Source of the DNA: Pseudomonas delhiensis
GTDB taxonomy: Bacteria; Pseudomonadota; Gammaproteobacteria; Pseudomonadales; Pseudomonadaceae
Length of the DNA stretch: 64,000 bases
Direction of reading: 5' to 3'
NCBI RefSeq assembly: GCF_900187975.1
Contig: NZ_FZPC01000014.1
Location: 62,001-126,000, forward strand
Made by a program: the position numbers and the translations under genes. The notes under the pieces were generated by a model. It saw only the letters and a program-made list of their open reading frames with translations, was not told the DNA's origin and did not search any database. This document shows, in pieces, positions 8,295-16,272 of this stretch (positions within the stretch are counted from its first letter, which is position 1; each line of letters starts with the position of its first letter).

Positions 8295-8846
8295 TTACAA
8301 CCCGTCGGCCCTGAGGCAATAGGTCTTGCCGTCCATGTTCCTGCAGGGCCAGTTGTCTTCGATGTAGCTGTCCGGTTTGAAGCAGTAGTTGTCGTTATTC
8401 ACCCAGAATACCTGCCAGCCGGATCCGGATACTCGCAGTTGACTGCAGGCCCGATAATCCATGTATTTCAGGGCGATGGTCGTCCCGATGGCAAGTACAG
8501 GTCCAACGACCAGCAGCAGAATGATTCCCACCCCGAGCAGGTGGCCGGCGATCTTGAACCAGGTAGGGCTTTGCGAGGTGAGCGGCTTTCGGTAGAGCAG
8601 CGTATGCACGCCAGCCACCAGCATCATGGGGCCTATCGCAAGTCCCGAAACGATGAAGAAGGTCGGGTAGACCGTCTCGACTATTGGCGCCTGCCGCCAG
8701 AGCCGGATGTAGTTGGGCAATAGTACTTCCGTGCAGATCAGCATGGCGGCCAGGAGAGCCACCAGGCCGATCAGAACTCCAAACAAGCCCAACGGCCTCA
8801 GCCAATGTTCAGCAACGGGAGTTACAGCTCTTTCACGCAGCTTCAT
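8295..8846 (-). CDS. Multispanning membrane protein, putative partner/immunity of the upstream gene
   Basis: This 183-residue protein has about three or four hydrophobic helices (near residues 17-40, 58-80 and 100-125) and a soluble C-terminal domain with four cysteines, which could pair if periplasmic. I do not recognise a named family with certainty. The upstream gene's stop (8857-8855) lies 9 bp before ATG 8846; a TTG at 8858 would overlap that stop, so the two are surely co-transcribed. A small polytopic protein directly downstream of a membrane-inserting candidate toxin fits an immunity role. That is inference. Confidence 0.55.
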   Translation of the reverse strand: MKLRERAVTPVAEHWLRPLGLFGVLIGLVALLAAMLICTEVLLPNYIRLWRQAPIVETVYPTFFIVSGLAIGPMMLVAGVHTLLYRKPLTSQSPTWFKIAGHLLGVGIILLLVVGPVLAIGTTIALKYMDYRACSQLRVSGSGWQVFWVNNDNYCFKPDSYIEDNWPCRNMDGKTYCLRADGL

Positions 8847-8854
8847 TGAAGTTC

Positions 8855-9853
8855 TCAAAGCTTTGGAAATTTTAAAATATCAAGATTGGGTAGGCGGTAA
8901 GGGGGTTCGGGCAGTGTGCCAGAAGGAAGGCGGCGCAGAATCCACGACTTGGTTTCTTGAGTGGCGTAGTCCACTGCCGCATCGACCACTTCTCCAAAGG
9001 TATGTTCGACATAGCTCCGGATCTTGCGGCTGTCCAGCTCCTGGAAGCGTTCGGCAATCATGGAGGCATTATCCGTAGCGTAATTTAAAGAGTCTTGTAC
9101 GCGCTGCTTAATCCCATACCTTTTATCCAGCCAATTCAGGCCGACACCTACAATAAAGACGAGTAGCGCACCTGCTATCACTGGAGCGGCAGCAAACCCC
9201 AGAATGCTGCCGGCAGCAACAGCCACCGCATAACCAACCGCCGAAGCGATCCCCGCCTTGACCAGCTCGACGCCTATGCCCCCGAGCAGGTCCAACATGT
9301 TCACCTCGCTATTGAAGAACCACTCCAGGAATTCGACCCCCACGGCGAAGTAGCAGGACAACTTGAAGCCGCTCAGGGAGCTGCCGCGAATGCCGTAGCG
9401 GCCGATGCCCATTTCGATCAGCCGCGTGTTGGTCACCGAGTAGCGGGTGCCCGTGAGTATTCTGCGCAGGCCCGGGTAGCCGGACAGCACCACGTACTGG
9501 CGGCCGTTGTGGTTGACGTATCTGACCCGGGTGTTGAGGCCGCCCATGTCGCGGACGAAGCGAGCGAAGTTGACCGCGTCATGGCTACCCAGCAAGGCCG
9601 GCATGCCCCAGGCGGTATTCACGAATTCGTGGAGGCTGTCGTTGTAGTGGGGCCGGATGCTGTCCAGCAGCCCGCTTGCCTGGGTGATGTCGTCTCTGAC
9701 GCAGAGGCTGGGAGCCTGGGTCGGGGACCAGTGGCTGGTCGCGTGGTCGGCGGCCAGAAGGTTGGCCTGTTCGGCCGAGAGGATGAGGACTTCGAGCGGG
9801 TTGTTGTCGAGTTGGCGGCCGAGTTGGTCCAGCTGGGTCTGGTTCAATCCCAT
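8855..9853 (-). CDS. Putative membrane-active toxin/effector
   Basis: This 332-residue protein has no signal peptide. It has a soluble N-terminal half, a short conserved-looking block YVVLSGYPGLRRILTGTRY near residues 120-138, then two long glycine/alanine-rich hydrophobic helices at about 190-235 (patterns ELVKAGIASAVGYAVAVAAG and APVIAGALLVFIVGVGLNWL) and an amphipathic C-terminus. Glycine-zipper helical hairpins in an otherwise soluble protein are typical of pore-forming bacteriocins and membrane-targeting type VI effectors. Its downstream partner is a small polytopic protein. No VgrG, PAAR or other delivery gene is present in the window. Function is inferred from architecture only. Confidence 0.5.
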   Translation of the reverse strand: MGLNQTQLDQLGRQLDNNPLEVLILSAEQANLLAADHATSHWSPTQAPSLCVRDDITQASGLLDSIRPHYNDSLHEFVNTAWGMPALLGSHDAVNFARFVRDMGGLNTRVRYVNHNGRQYVVLSGYPGLRRILTGTRYSVTNTRLIEMGIGRYGIRGSSLSGFKLSCYFAVGVEFLEWFFNSEVNMLDLLGGIGVELVKAGIASAVGYAVAVAAGSILGFAAAPVIAGALLVFIVGVGLNWLDKRYGIKQRVQDSLNYATDNASMIAERFQELDSRKIRSYVEHTFGEVVDAAVDYATQETKSWILRRLPSGTLPEPPYRLPNLDILKFPKL

Positions 9854-10054
9854 CGCTCCTCCCGGGAACGGCGTTCCGATCAGATGAGCGGGCGATGAGA
9901 GGGCGGTGCGTTGATGTCATAGGGCCGGGATTGGGCAGTTGCGCTGGAAATAGAATTTTCCATGCGCGATCGTGTTGTTTTCCTACATTTACCTGCCTGT
10001 TTTCATAAAGTATCGGATCACGGATAAATCCGCTCCTACAGGCCGATGCCTGGC

Positions 10055-10089
10055 AAAAAAATCCCCCGACCACTCGCGCGGCCAGGGGA
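10055..10089 (-). terminator. Rho-independent terminator of the aldehyde dehydrogenase gene
   Basis: Read on the minus strand, TCCCCTGGCC pairs with GGTCGGGGGA and is followed by a run of seven T. It lies about 50 bp after the stop. Confidence 0.75.
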
Positions 10090-10141
10090 TGGAAGCGCCG
10101 GCGCAGGGGGTAACGCGCCGGCGAGGTAGGACCTTTTCGCG

Positions 10142-11635
10142 TTACAGCCGGATCAGTACCGATTTCACCTCGGTGTAGTGCTCGATGGCGGCGGCGCCCA
10201 TTTCGCGGCCCAGGCCGGACATCTTGTAGCCGCCGAAGGGCAGCGCCGGGTCCAGTGCGCTGTGGCAGTTCACCCAGACCGAGCCGGACTTGATCTTCGG
10301 GATCATCCGGTGGACTGCGCCCAGGTCGTTGGACCAGATGCTGGCGCCCAGGCCGTAGGGGCTGTCGTTGGCCAGGCGGATGGCTTCGTCGATGTCGTCG
10401 AAGGGCATGGCCACCAGCACCGGGCCGAAGATTTCCTCCTGCACCAGCGGGTTCTTCTGGTCCACGTCGACGATCACCGTCGGCTTGACGAAGTAGCCGG
10501 GGCCGAACTGTTCGCCGCCGCAGGCGATGGTGGCGCCTTTCTCGCGGCCCAGTTCGATGTAGTTGTGCACGCGCTGCTGCTGGCGGGCGGAGATCAGCGG
10601 GCCCATGTCCACGCTCGGGTCCAGGCCGTTGCCCAGCTTCATGCCGTTGGCGATGCCGGCGATGTCGGCCACCACGTTGTCGAAGTGCTTGCGCTGCACG
10701 TACAGGCGCGAGCCGGCGCAGCACACCTGGCCCTGGTTGAAGAAGATGGCCTGGGCGGCGCCGGCGGCGGCGCTGTTCAGGTCGGCGTCGGCGAGGACGA
10801 TGGTCGGCGACTTGCCGCCCAGCTCCAGGGTCACGCGGGTCATGTTGTCCATGGCCGCCTTGCCGATTTCCTTGCCCACGGCGGTGGAGCCGGTGAAGGT
10901 CAGCTTGTCCACCAGCGGGTGGTGGGTGAGGGCGCTGCCTGCGTTGATGCCGGTGCCGGTGACGACGTTGAACACGCCCGCCGGGTAGCCGGCCTCCAGG
11001 GCCAGCTCGGCCAGCTTCAGGGCGCTGAGCGGGGTTTCGTCGGCCGGCTTGAGCACCACGCTGCAGCCGGTGGCCAGGGCCGGGCCGAGTTTCCAGCAGG
11101 CCAGCAGCAGGGGGAAGTTCCAGGCGACGATGGCGCCGACCACGCCGACGGCCTCGCGGCGGATGAAGCCGTGGAAGTCGTCGTTGGGCATCAGCGGCAT
11201 GGAGACGTCGACGCTGGCGCCTTCGATCTTGGTGGCCCAGCCGGCCATGTAGCGGAGGAAGTCGATGCCCAGCTGCACGTCCATGACCCGCGCCACGGCC
11301 GCGCTCTTGCCGTTGTTCAGGCATTCCAGCTCGGCCAGCAGGTCGGCGTCGCGCTCCATCAGGTCGGCGAGCTTCCACAGCAGGTTCTGCCGCTCGCGCG
11401 GGCGCATGCGGCTCCAGGGCGAATCGTCGAAGGCCTGGCGGGCGGCGCGCACGGCGCGGTCGACGTCGGCGGCGCTGGCAGAGGGCACCTGGCAGAGCAC
11501 TTCGCCGGTGGCCGGATTGCGCAGGTCCATGAGGGCGCCATCGGCGGCACCGGTCCAATCGGCGCCGATGAGCATCTTCGGCGCGCGCTGCAGGAAGGCG
11601 CGGGATTCGGGCTTGATGGGCAGGGAAGCGAGCAT
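10142..11635 (-). CDS. NAD(P)-dependent aldehyde dehydrogenase (phenylacetaldehyde dehydrogenase-like)
   Basis: This 497-residue enzyme of the aldehyde dehydrogenase superfamily oxidises an aldehyde to the acid. The catalytic Glu lies in LELGGKSP and the nucleophilic Cys in FFNQGQVCCAGSRL; the Rossmann motif FTGSTAVGKEI and PWNFPL-type block (AWNFPLLLACWK) are also present. ATG at 11635 is chosen because AGAGG lies 9 bp upstream and a sigma-54 promoter just beyond; the frame stays open to 11707 only across that promoter. The closest family feel is FeaB/StyD phenylacetaldehyde dehydrogenases. It shares upstream motifs with the amine dehydrogenase genes, so it probably oxidises the aldehydes that the dehydrogenase releases. 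Confidence 0.87.
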   Translation of the reverse strand: MLASLPIKPESRAFLQRAPKMLIGADWTGAADGALMDLRNPATGEVLCQVPSASAADVDRAVRAARQAFDDSPWSRMRPRERQNLLWKLADLMERDADLLAELECLNNGKSAAVARVMDVQLGIDFLRYMAGWATKIEGASVDVSMPLMPNDDFHGFIRREAVGVVGAIVAWNFPLLLACWKLGPALATGCSVVLKPADETPLSALKLAELALEAGYPAGVFNVVTGTGINAGSALTHHPLVDKLTFTGSTAVGKEIGKAAMDNMTRVTLELGGKSPTIVLADADLNSAAAGAAQAIFFNQGQVCCAGSRLYVQRKHFDNVVADIAGIANGMKLGNGLDPSVDMGPLISARQQQRVHNYIELGREKGATIACGGEQFGPGYFVKPTVIVDVDQKNPLVQEEIFGPVLVAMPFDDIDEAIRLANDSPYGLGASIWSNDLGAVHRMIPKIKSGSVWVNCHSALDPALPFGGYKMSGLGREMGAAAIEHYTEVKSVLIRL

Positions 11636-11671
11636 TGCGGTTGCCTCTTGTTGAGTTGTCCCGGCGGCTAT

Positions 11672-11687
11672 CGCAACCGCTATGCCA
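11672..11687 (-). promoter_or_regulatory. Sigma-54 (-24/-12) promoter of the aldehyde dehydrogenase gene
   Basis: On the minus strand the sequence is TGGCATAGCGGTTGCG: GG and GC are exactly 10 bp apart and both boxes match TGGCAC-N5-TTGCW closely. A transcript would begin near 11661, about 25 bp before the start codon. Confidence 0.7.
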
Positions 11688-11761
11688 AGCCGGTCAATGT
11701 AATTCAACTTATTGAATCAAAACGATTTAATCGAAAGAGGGACGAGCAGTTCCGCGCCCCG

Positions 11762-11790
11762 CTGTCGCAGCTTGCGACAGCCCTGAGACA
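11762..11790 (-). promoter_or_regulatory. Candidate activator-binding site: TGTCTCAG plus CTGTCGCA palindrome
   Basis: CTGTCGCAGCTTGCGACAG is a perfect inverted repeat (8 bp arms, 11762-11780). It adjoins CTGAGACA (11783-11790, which reads TGTCTCAG on the minus strand). The block lies 75-105 bp upstream of the sigma-54 promoter of the aldehyde dehydrogenase gene, the usual enhancer distance. Related motifs precede the CcmF-like gene and qhpA. Confidence 0.6.
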
Positions 11791-11800
11791 GCCACCAACG

Positions 11801-11827
11801 AAACAGCCCGCACGGGGCGGGCTGTTT
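11801..11827 (-). terminator. Terminator hairpin of the MFS transporter gene
   Basis: AAACAGCCCG and CGGGCTGTTT are perfect 10 bp arms with a 7-nt loop, 18 bp beyond the transporter stop. The T-run is short on the minus strand. Confidence 0.65.
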
Positions 11828-11844
11828 CGAGGCAGGGTTGCGGC

Positions 11845-13521
11845 TCAGGCGTGGTGGATTTCGCGGTCCTTGGTTTCCGGCAGGAAGAAGGTGCCGAGGA
11901 TGGCCGTCATCACCGCGATGACGATGGGGTACCAGAGGCCGTAGTAGATGTCCCCGGTGGCCGCCACCATGGCGAAGGCCACGGTGGGCAGGAAGCCGCC
12001 GAACCAGCCGTTGCCGATGTGGTAGGGCAGCGACATGGAGGTGTAGCGGATGCGCGCCGGGAAGAGTTCCACCAGCCAGGCGGCGATGGGGCCGTAGACC
12101 ATGGTCACGTAGATCACCAGCACGGTGAGCAGCAGCAGGACCGCCAGGTGGTTGGTCTTGGCCGGGTCGGCCTTCTCGGGGTAGCCGGCCTCCTTGAGCG
12201 CGGTGCCCATCTGTGCGGTGAAGGCCTCGGACTGCGCCTTGAAGTCCGCCGCCGCCAGGCCGCCGCCCTCGAAGCTGGCGATCACCTTGTCGCCGATGTG
12301 CACCTGGGCCACGGCGCCGCTCTCGGCCTTGACGTTCTGGTAGGGAATGGCCTTCTTCGCCAGCAGGCTCTTGGCCTGGTCGCAGGAGCTGGTGAATCTG
12401 GCCTTGCCCACCGGGTCGAACTGGAAGGCGCAGGCGGACGGGTCGGCGACCACGGTGACCGGGTTCTTCTCCTGGGCGGCGAACACGTCGGGGTTGCCGA
12501 ACTCGGTCAGGCCCTTGAAGATCGGGAAGTAGGTCAGGGCGGCGAGGATGCAGCCGGCCATGACGATCTTCTTGCGCCCGATGCGGTCGGACAGGCTGCC
12601 GAAGAACACGAAGAAGGGCGTGCCCAGCAGCAGCGATCCGGCGATCAGCAGGTTGGCGGTCTGCGCGTCTATCTTCAGCGTCTGCAGCAGGAAGAACAGC
12701 GCGTAGAACTGCCCGGTGTACCAGACCACCGCCTGGCCGGCGGTGCCGCCGAGCAGCGACATGATCACCACCTTGAGGTTGTCCCAGCGGGCGAAGGACT
12801 CGGTCAGCGGCGCCTTGGACGCCTTGCCTTCCTCCTTCATGCGCTTGAACACCGGCGACTCGGAGAGTTGCAGGCGGATGTACACCGAGATGGCCAGCAG
12901 GACGATGGAGAGCAGGAAGGGGATGCGCCAGCCCCAGGCCTCGAAGGCCTCGTTGCCCAGGGCGGTGCGGCAGGCCATGATCACCAGCAGCGAGAGGAAC
13001 AGGCCGAGGGTGGCGGTGGTCTGGATCCACGAGGTGAAGAAGCCGCGCTTGCCCTGGGGCGCGTGCTCGGCCACGTAGGTCGCCGCGCCGCCGTACTCGC
13101 CGCCCAGCGCCAGGCCCTGCAGCAGGCGCAGGCTGATCAGGATGACCGGCGCCGCCACGCCTATGCTGGCATAGCTGGGCAGCATGCCCACCACGGCGGT
13201 GGAGATGCCCATGATGACGATGGTGATGAGGAAGGTGTACTTGCGCCCGACCAGGTCGCCCAGGCGGCCGAACACGATGGCGCCGAAGGGGCGCACCGCG
13301 AAGCCGGCGGCGAAGGCCAGCAGGGCGAAGATGAAGGCCGTCGTCTCGTTGACCCCGGCGAAGAAGTGCTTCGCGATGATCGCCGCGAGCGAGCCGTAGA
13401 GGTAGAAGTCGTACCACTCGAAGACGGTGCCCAGGGAGGAGGCGAAGATGACCTTGCGCTCCTCCCGGGTGATGCCGTTGTGGGGTGTGTTGCCCGCGGC
13501 CGGGCTGTAGGTCTGCGCCAT
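11845..13521 (-). CDS. MFS transporter, metabolite:H+ symporter (MHS)-like, with extra periplasmic loop
   Basis: This 558-residue inner-membrane permease has twelve predicted helices. The MFS loop motif FGRLGDLVGRKYTF lies after helix 2 and its half-repeat SLSDRIGRKKI after helix 8. About 110 hydrophilic residues, with two cysteines, are inserted between helices 9 and 10, on the periplasmic side by topology; ordinary MHS members are about 430 residues. ATG at 13521 has CGGAGAAG upstream. The neighbours are the amine dehydrogenase and aldehyde dehydrogenase genes, so it may import the amine or move the acid product. Substrate is not readable from sequence. Confidence 0.82.
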   Translation of the reverse strand: MAQTYSPAAGNTPHNGITREERKVIFASSLGTVFEWYDFYLYGSLAAIIAKHFFAGVNETTAFIFALLAFAAGFAVRPFGAIVFGRLGDLVGRKYTFLITIVIMGISTAVVGMLPSYASIGVAAPVILISLRLLQGLALGGEYGGAATYVAEHAPQGKRGFFTSWIQTTATLGLFLSLLVIMACRTALGNEAFEAWGWRIPFLLSIVLLAISVYIRLQLSESPVFKRMKEEGKASKAPLTESFARWDNLKVVIMSLLGGTAGQAVVWYTGQFYALFFLLQTLKIDAQTANLLIAGSLLLGTPFFVFFGSLSDRIGRKKIVMAGCILAALTYFPIFKGLTEFGNPDVFAAQEKNPVTVVADPSACAFQFDPVGKARFTSSCDQAKSLLAKKAIPYQNVKAESGAVAQVHIGDKVIASFEGGGLAAADFKAQSEAFTAQMGTALKEAGYPEKADPAKTNHLAVLLLLTVLVIYVTMVYGPIAAWLVELFPARIRYTSMSLPYHIGNGWFGGFLPTVAFAMVAATGDIYYGLWYPIVIAVMTAILGTFFLPETKDREIHHA

Positions 13522-13570
13522 GTTCTTCTCCGTCTTGTTCTTGTGATGGGCCGGAGTCCTTAACCACCGT

Positions 13571-13586
13571 TGCCGCACTCGGGCCA
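13571..13586 (-). promoter_or_regulatory. Possible sigma-54 promoter of the MFS gene
   Basis: On the minus strand TGGCCCGAGTGCGGCA has the GG-N10-GC spacing and a good -24 box, but a poor -12 box. It is 50-65 bp upstream of the start codon. Confidence 0.3.
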
Positions 13587-13733
13587 TGGGGTTGATGCAG
13601 CGGAACACGGATAGTCGAAGCGAGACTGCAGACAGGCTTCAGGCTGGCCCGGCAAGGCGTGCGGGCCATCTTGAAGCATAAACGCCATCCCCCAGATATC
13701 CAGCCGCGGCGGATCGGCTAGAACTAAGGGTGC

Positions 13734-13760
13734 TGTCTCAGGCTGCAATGGCTGTCGCGA
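13734..13760 (+). promoter_or_regulatory. Candidate activator-binding site upstream of the CcmF-like gene
   Basis: TGTCTCAG (13734-13741) and TGTCGCGA (13753-13760), in the same order as upstream of the aldehyde dehydrogenase and qhpA genes, about 65-90 bp before a TGGCAC box. The divergent MFS gene could share it. Confidence 0.5.
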
Positions 13761-13824
13761 ATTGCAACGCCGCGTGGCCCCTGGCCTTGCGCCAAGCGAC
13801 TGTCGTGCAAGGTCTTTTCGCGGC

Positions 13825-13840
13825 TGGCACACAATATGTA
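13825..13840 (+). promoter_or_regulatory. Sigma-54-like promoter of the CcmF-like gene (imperfect -12)
   Basis: TGGCACACAATATGTA has an excellent -24 box, but the -12 dinucleotide is GT rather than GC. Its first ten bases are identical to those of the qhpA promoter. Confidence 0.4.
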
Positions 13841-13898
13841 GAGGCCCGGATGCGTATTCTCGCGAACACAGGCGGGAAGCATTCCAAGGAGGCCCGAT

Positions 13899-16079
13899 TT
13901 GAAGAGGACGTTCACCCCATCGCCCGTGTTCCCCGGGCTTGGCGCCTTCGTCGCCACCTGCCTGCTGCTGTGGTTCCTGCCGTTGCTGGGCAATGCCTGG
14001 CTGTGGGCCAGTGCCGTGCTCATCGCCCTGGGCGCCGTGCGACCGCGGTGGCGCGCCCTGGCCTGGCCGCTGGCCCTGGGGGCGCTGTGCGGCGCCTGCC
14101 TGGCGCTGGCGCTGCACCTGCTGGCCGACCATTTCCAGCTGCGCTACGCCTGGCTCTACAGCAGCGCCGCCTTGCCCGGCTACCTGAAGATGGCCAACCT
14201 CTGGGGCGGCGACGAGGGCACCGTACTGTTGCTGGCCACCTTCTGCATGGCCATCGCTGCCGGCCAGGCGCGCCAGGCCGGCTGGGCCGGGCGTTGCGGG
14301 GCGCTGGTGGCCGCCTGGTACGCAGCCACCGCGGCCTGGCTCGGGCCCTTTTCCGCCACCCCGGCGGACTGGCTGGCGGCGCAGCCCAACCAGGGCATGA
14401 ACGCCCACCTGCAGACCTTCTGGATGGCCTTCCACGCGCCCCTGGTGCTGGCTGCCTACGCCTGGGCCCTGGCGCCGGCCGGGGCGGCGCTGGATGCCCT
14501 GGGCGGTGGCGGCGAGGCCTATGGCGCGGTGGCCCTGCGCTACGGCCGGCGCGCCTGGCTGGTGCTCAGCGCCGGCATAGGCGCGGGCATGGCCTGGGCC
14601 ATGGAGGACTTCACCTTCGGCCAGTTGTGGCACTGGGACCCGGTGCAGACCTCGGCCTTCGTGGTCTGGGCGCTGCTCGGCGCGGTGCTGCACGGCGCGC
14701 GGCGCTGGCGCCCGGACGGGGCCAACCGGCGCCTGCTGCCATGGCTCAGCCTGCTGGCGGCGGCCATGGCCTGCGGCGCCATGGCGGTGACGCGCAGCAC
14801 GGTGCTGGCCAGCTCGCACCGCTACATAGGCACCACCTCCTGGCTGGCCCACCTGGGCCTGGCCGCGGTACTGCTGGCGCTGGCCGGCTGGGCGACGCTG
14901 CGGGCGCGCCGCGGGGCAGGGCGCAAGGCCCGCTCGGACTGGACCCTGGACGTGGCCATCTACCTGTTCGCCGGCAGCGCGCTGCTGGCCCTGGGCGCGC
15001 TGCTGCAGGCGCACCTCTACGAATGGCTGGGGCTGGAGCGCCCGGGCGACCTCAAGCCGTTCTTCGAGACGCTCACCGCCTGGGCCACCACCGACGAGAT
15101 GAACGGCCTGCGCCGGGCCTTCGACCAGTGGGACGTGGATGGCTACGGCCTGGTGCGCTGGCTGCTGCCGCTGCTGGGCCTGCTCGGGCTGATCGGCGGC
15201 TACAGCTTCCTGCGCCGCAGCGGCTGGCCCAGGCTGGCGCTGGCGGCGAGCCTGGCGATGGCCGTGGCCATGCTGCTGGTGGGCTGGCACGGCGGCTGGC
15301 TGAGCGCCGGCTACAGCGGCCAGGGCATGCTTTCGCAGAACGTCGTGGTGGTGCTGCCCTGGCTGGACGCGGCGTTGCTGGGCGGGGCCTTCCTGCTGGC
15401 GTCCTGCGCGTTCTGGTGCGTGCTCGCCCTGTGGCGCAGCCGGCGCCTGGGCAACCTGCGCTACAGCGGCGGCGTGGCGCTGATCCATGGCGGCGCGGTG
15501 GTCGCCCTGGTCGGCGGGCTGGCCGCCACGGCGCTGAACACCTACCTGCAGGTGACCATCCCGCCGGGGGCCTCCTTCGAGCAATGGCAGGCGCTGGCCA
15601 ACGGCATGCAGCTGCGGGTGCTGCCCGACAGCACCCGGGCGGATCGCGCCGGCTACCACTCGGTGGCGCGGGTGGAGCTGCGCGACGGCGGCCGCCAGCT
15701 GGAGGGCCACGCGCTGTTCCAGGACAGCCGCGGCAACCCGCCGGCCTACCAGGGCCCGGTGCGGCAACTGTGCGAGATCCTCGACTACCACTACGCGCGC
15801 TTCGCCTCGGACCGCGGCTACGTGCTGCACCCCTTCATCATCCGCGGCTGGCTGGGCGACCTGCAGGTGTGGGTGCCGGCCTCGCCGCGGCTGATGGGGC
15901 AGAAGGGCGAGGCCATCGAGAGCCTGGTGGTGATCCGCCGCTACCCGCTGCTGTCGTTCGTCTGGACCGGGCTGGCCTGCATGCTGCTCGGCGCCTTGCT
16001 GCTGCCCGGCGCGGGCACATCGCGCAAGCGCGTCCATACTGCATCCCAGGCGCGTCCCGAGGGCTTGTCTCAGAGTTAG
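13899..16079 (+). CDS. CcmF-like cytochrome c haem lyase
   Basis: This 726-residue polytopic membrane protein has a variant tryptophan-rich signature, QLWHWDPVQTSAF, near residue 243 in place of the usual WWFWDPVENAS. The four histidines expected of CcmF are present in family context: WMAFHAPL (about 177), LHGARRW (about 266), ASSHRYIG (about 307) and LIHGGAVV (about 529). The usual WGGHEGS motif reads WGGDEGT here. The start is TTG at 13899 with AAGGAGG 6 bp upstream. CcmF attaches haem to apocytochromes with CcmH, but no other ccm gene is nearby. It sits directly before qhpA, whose product carries two CxxCH haem sites, so a dedicated lyase is a reasonable inference. Confidence 0.8.
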   Translation: MKRTFTPSPVFPGLGAFVATCLLLWFLPLLGNAWLWASAVLIALGAVRPRWRALAWPLALGALCGACLALALHLLADHFQLRYAWLYSSAALPGYLKMANLWGGDEGTVLLLATFCMAIAAGQARQAGWAGRCGALVAAWYAATAAWLGPFSATPADWLAAQPNQGMNAHLQTFWMAFHAPLVLAAYAWALAPAGAALDALGGGGEAYGAVALRYGRRAWLVLSAGIGAGMAWAMEDFTFGQLWHWDPVQTSAFVVWALLGAVLHGARRWRPDGANRRLLPWLSLLAAAMACGAMAVTRSTVLASSHRYIGTTSWLAHLGLAAVLLALAGWATLRARRGAGRKARSDWTLDVAIYLFAGSALLALGALLQAHLYEWLGLERPGDLKPFFETLTAWATTDEMNGLRRAFDQWDVDGYGLVRWLLPLLGLLGLIGGYSFLRRSGWPRLALAASLAMAVAMLLVGWHGGWLSAGYSGQGMLSQNVVVVLPWLDAALLGGAFLLASCAFWCVLALWRSRRLGNLRYSGGVALIHGGAVVALVGGLAATALNTYLQVTIPPGASFEQWQALANGMQLRVLPDSTRADRAGYHSVARVELRDGGRQLEGHALFQDSRGNPPAYQGPVRQLCEILDYHYARFASDRGYVLHPFIIRGWLGDLQVWVPASPRLMGQKGEAIESLVVIRRYPLLSFVWTGLACMLLGALLLPGAGTSRKRVHTASQARPEGLSQS

Positions 16080-16117
16080 ACGGCAATCGCGAAATTAGAC
16101 GTGCCAACTTGTCGCAG
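16066..16117 (+). promoter_or_regulatory. Candidate activator-binding sites upstream of qhpA
   Basis: TGTCTCAG (16066-16073) and TGTCGCAG (16110-16117) lie 44 bp apart, about four helical turns, and 50-105 bp upstream of the qhpA sigma-54 promoter. The first copy overlaps the end of the CcmF-like gene. Confidence 0.5.
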
Positions 16118-16168
16118 GGTGGCCCCCGAACCCGTCGAAGGCCTGATTCGGCGGGGCTTGCGCAGTAG

Positions 16169-16184
16169 TGGCACACAACCTGCT
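16169..16184 (+). promoter_or_regulatory. Sigma-54 promoter of qhpA
   Basis: TGGCACACAACCTGCT matches TGGCAC-N5-TTGCW with exact GG-N10-GC spacing. Predicted start of transcription is near 16195, giving a leader of about 80 nt. Confidence 0.7.
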
Positions 16185-16272
16185 AAACAGCTGGAGAGCT
16201 AGACGGAACCAGCTGTTCGCCCAGCGGTGGGCACAGAACAATTTCAACAAGAAACACCGAGGAGGCCTGATC

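Noticed and set aside
9900..10054. Possible short gene or promoter in the AT-leaning gap before the aldehyde dehydrogenase terminator
   Set aside because: No frame with a credible start; only a partial REP-like GGATAAATCCGCTCCTACAG element is visible.
13560..16037. Very long open frame on the strand opposite the CcmF-like gene
   Set aside because: It mirrors the real gene, is Gln/Arg/Ala/Gly-biased with no domain, and arises from the high GC content. Similar antisense frames opposite the AGCS, iorB, fusA2, mux and davB genes were dropped for the same reason.
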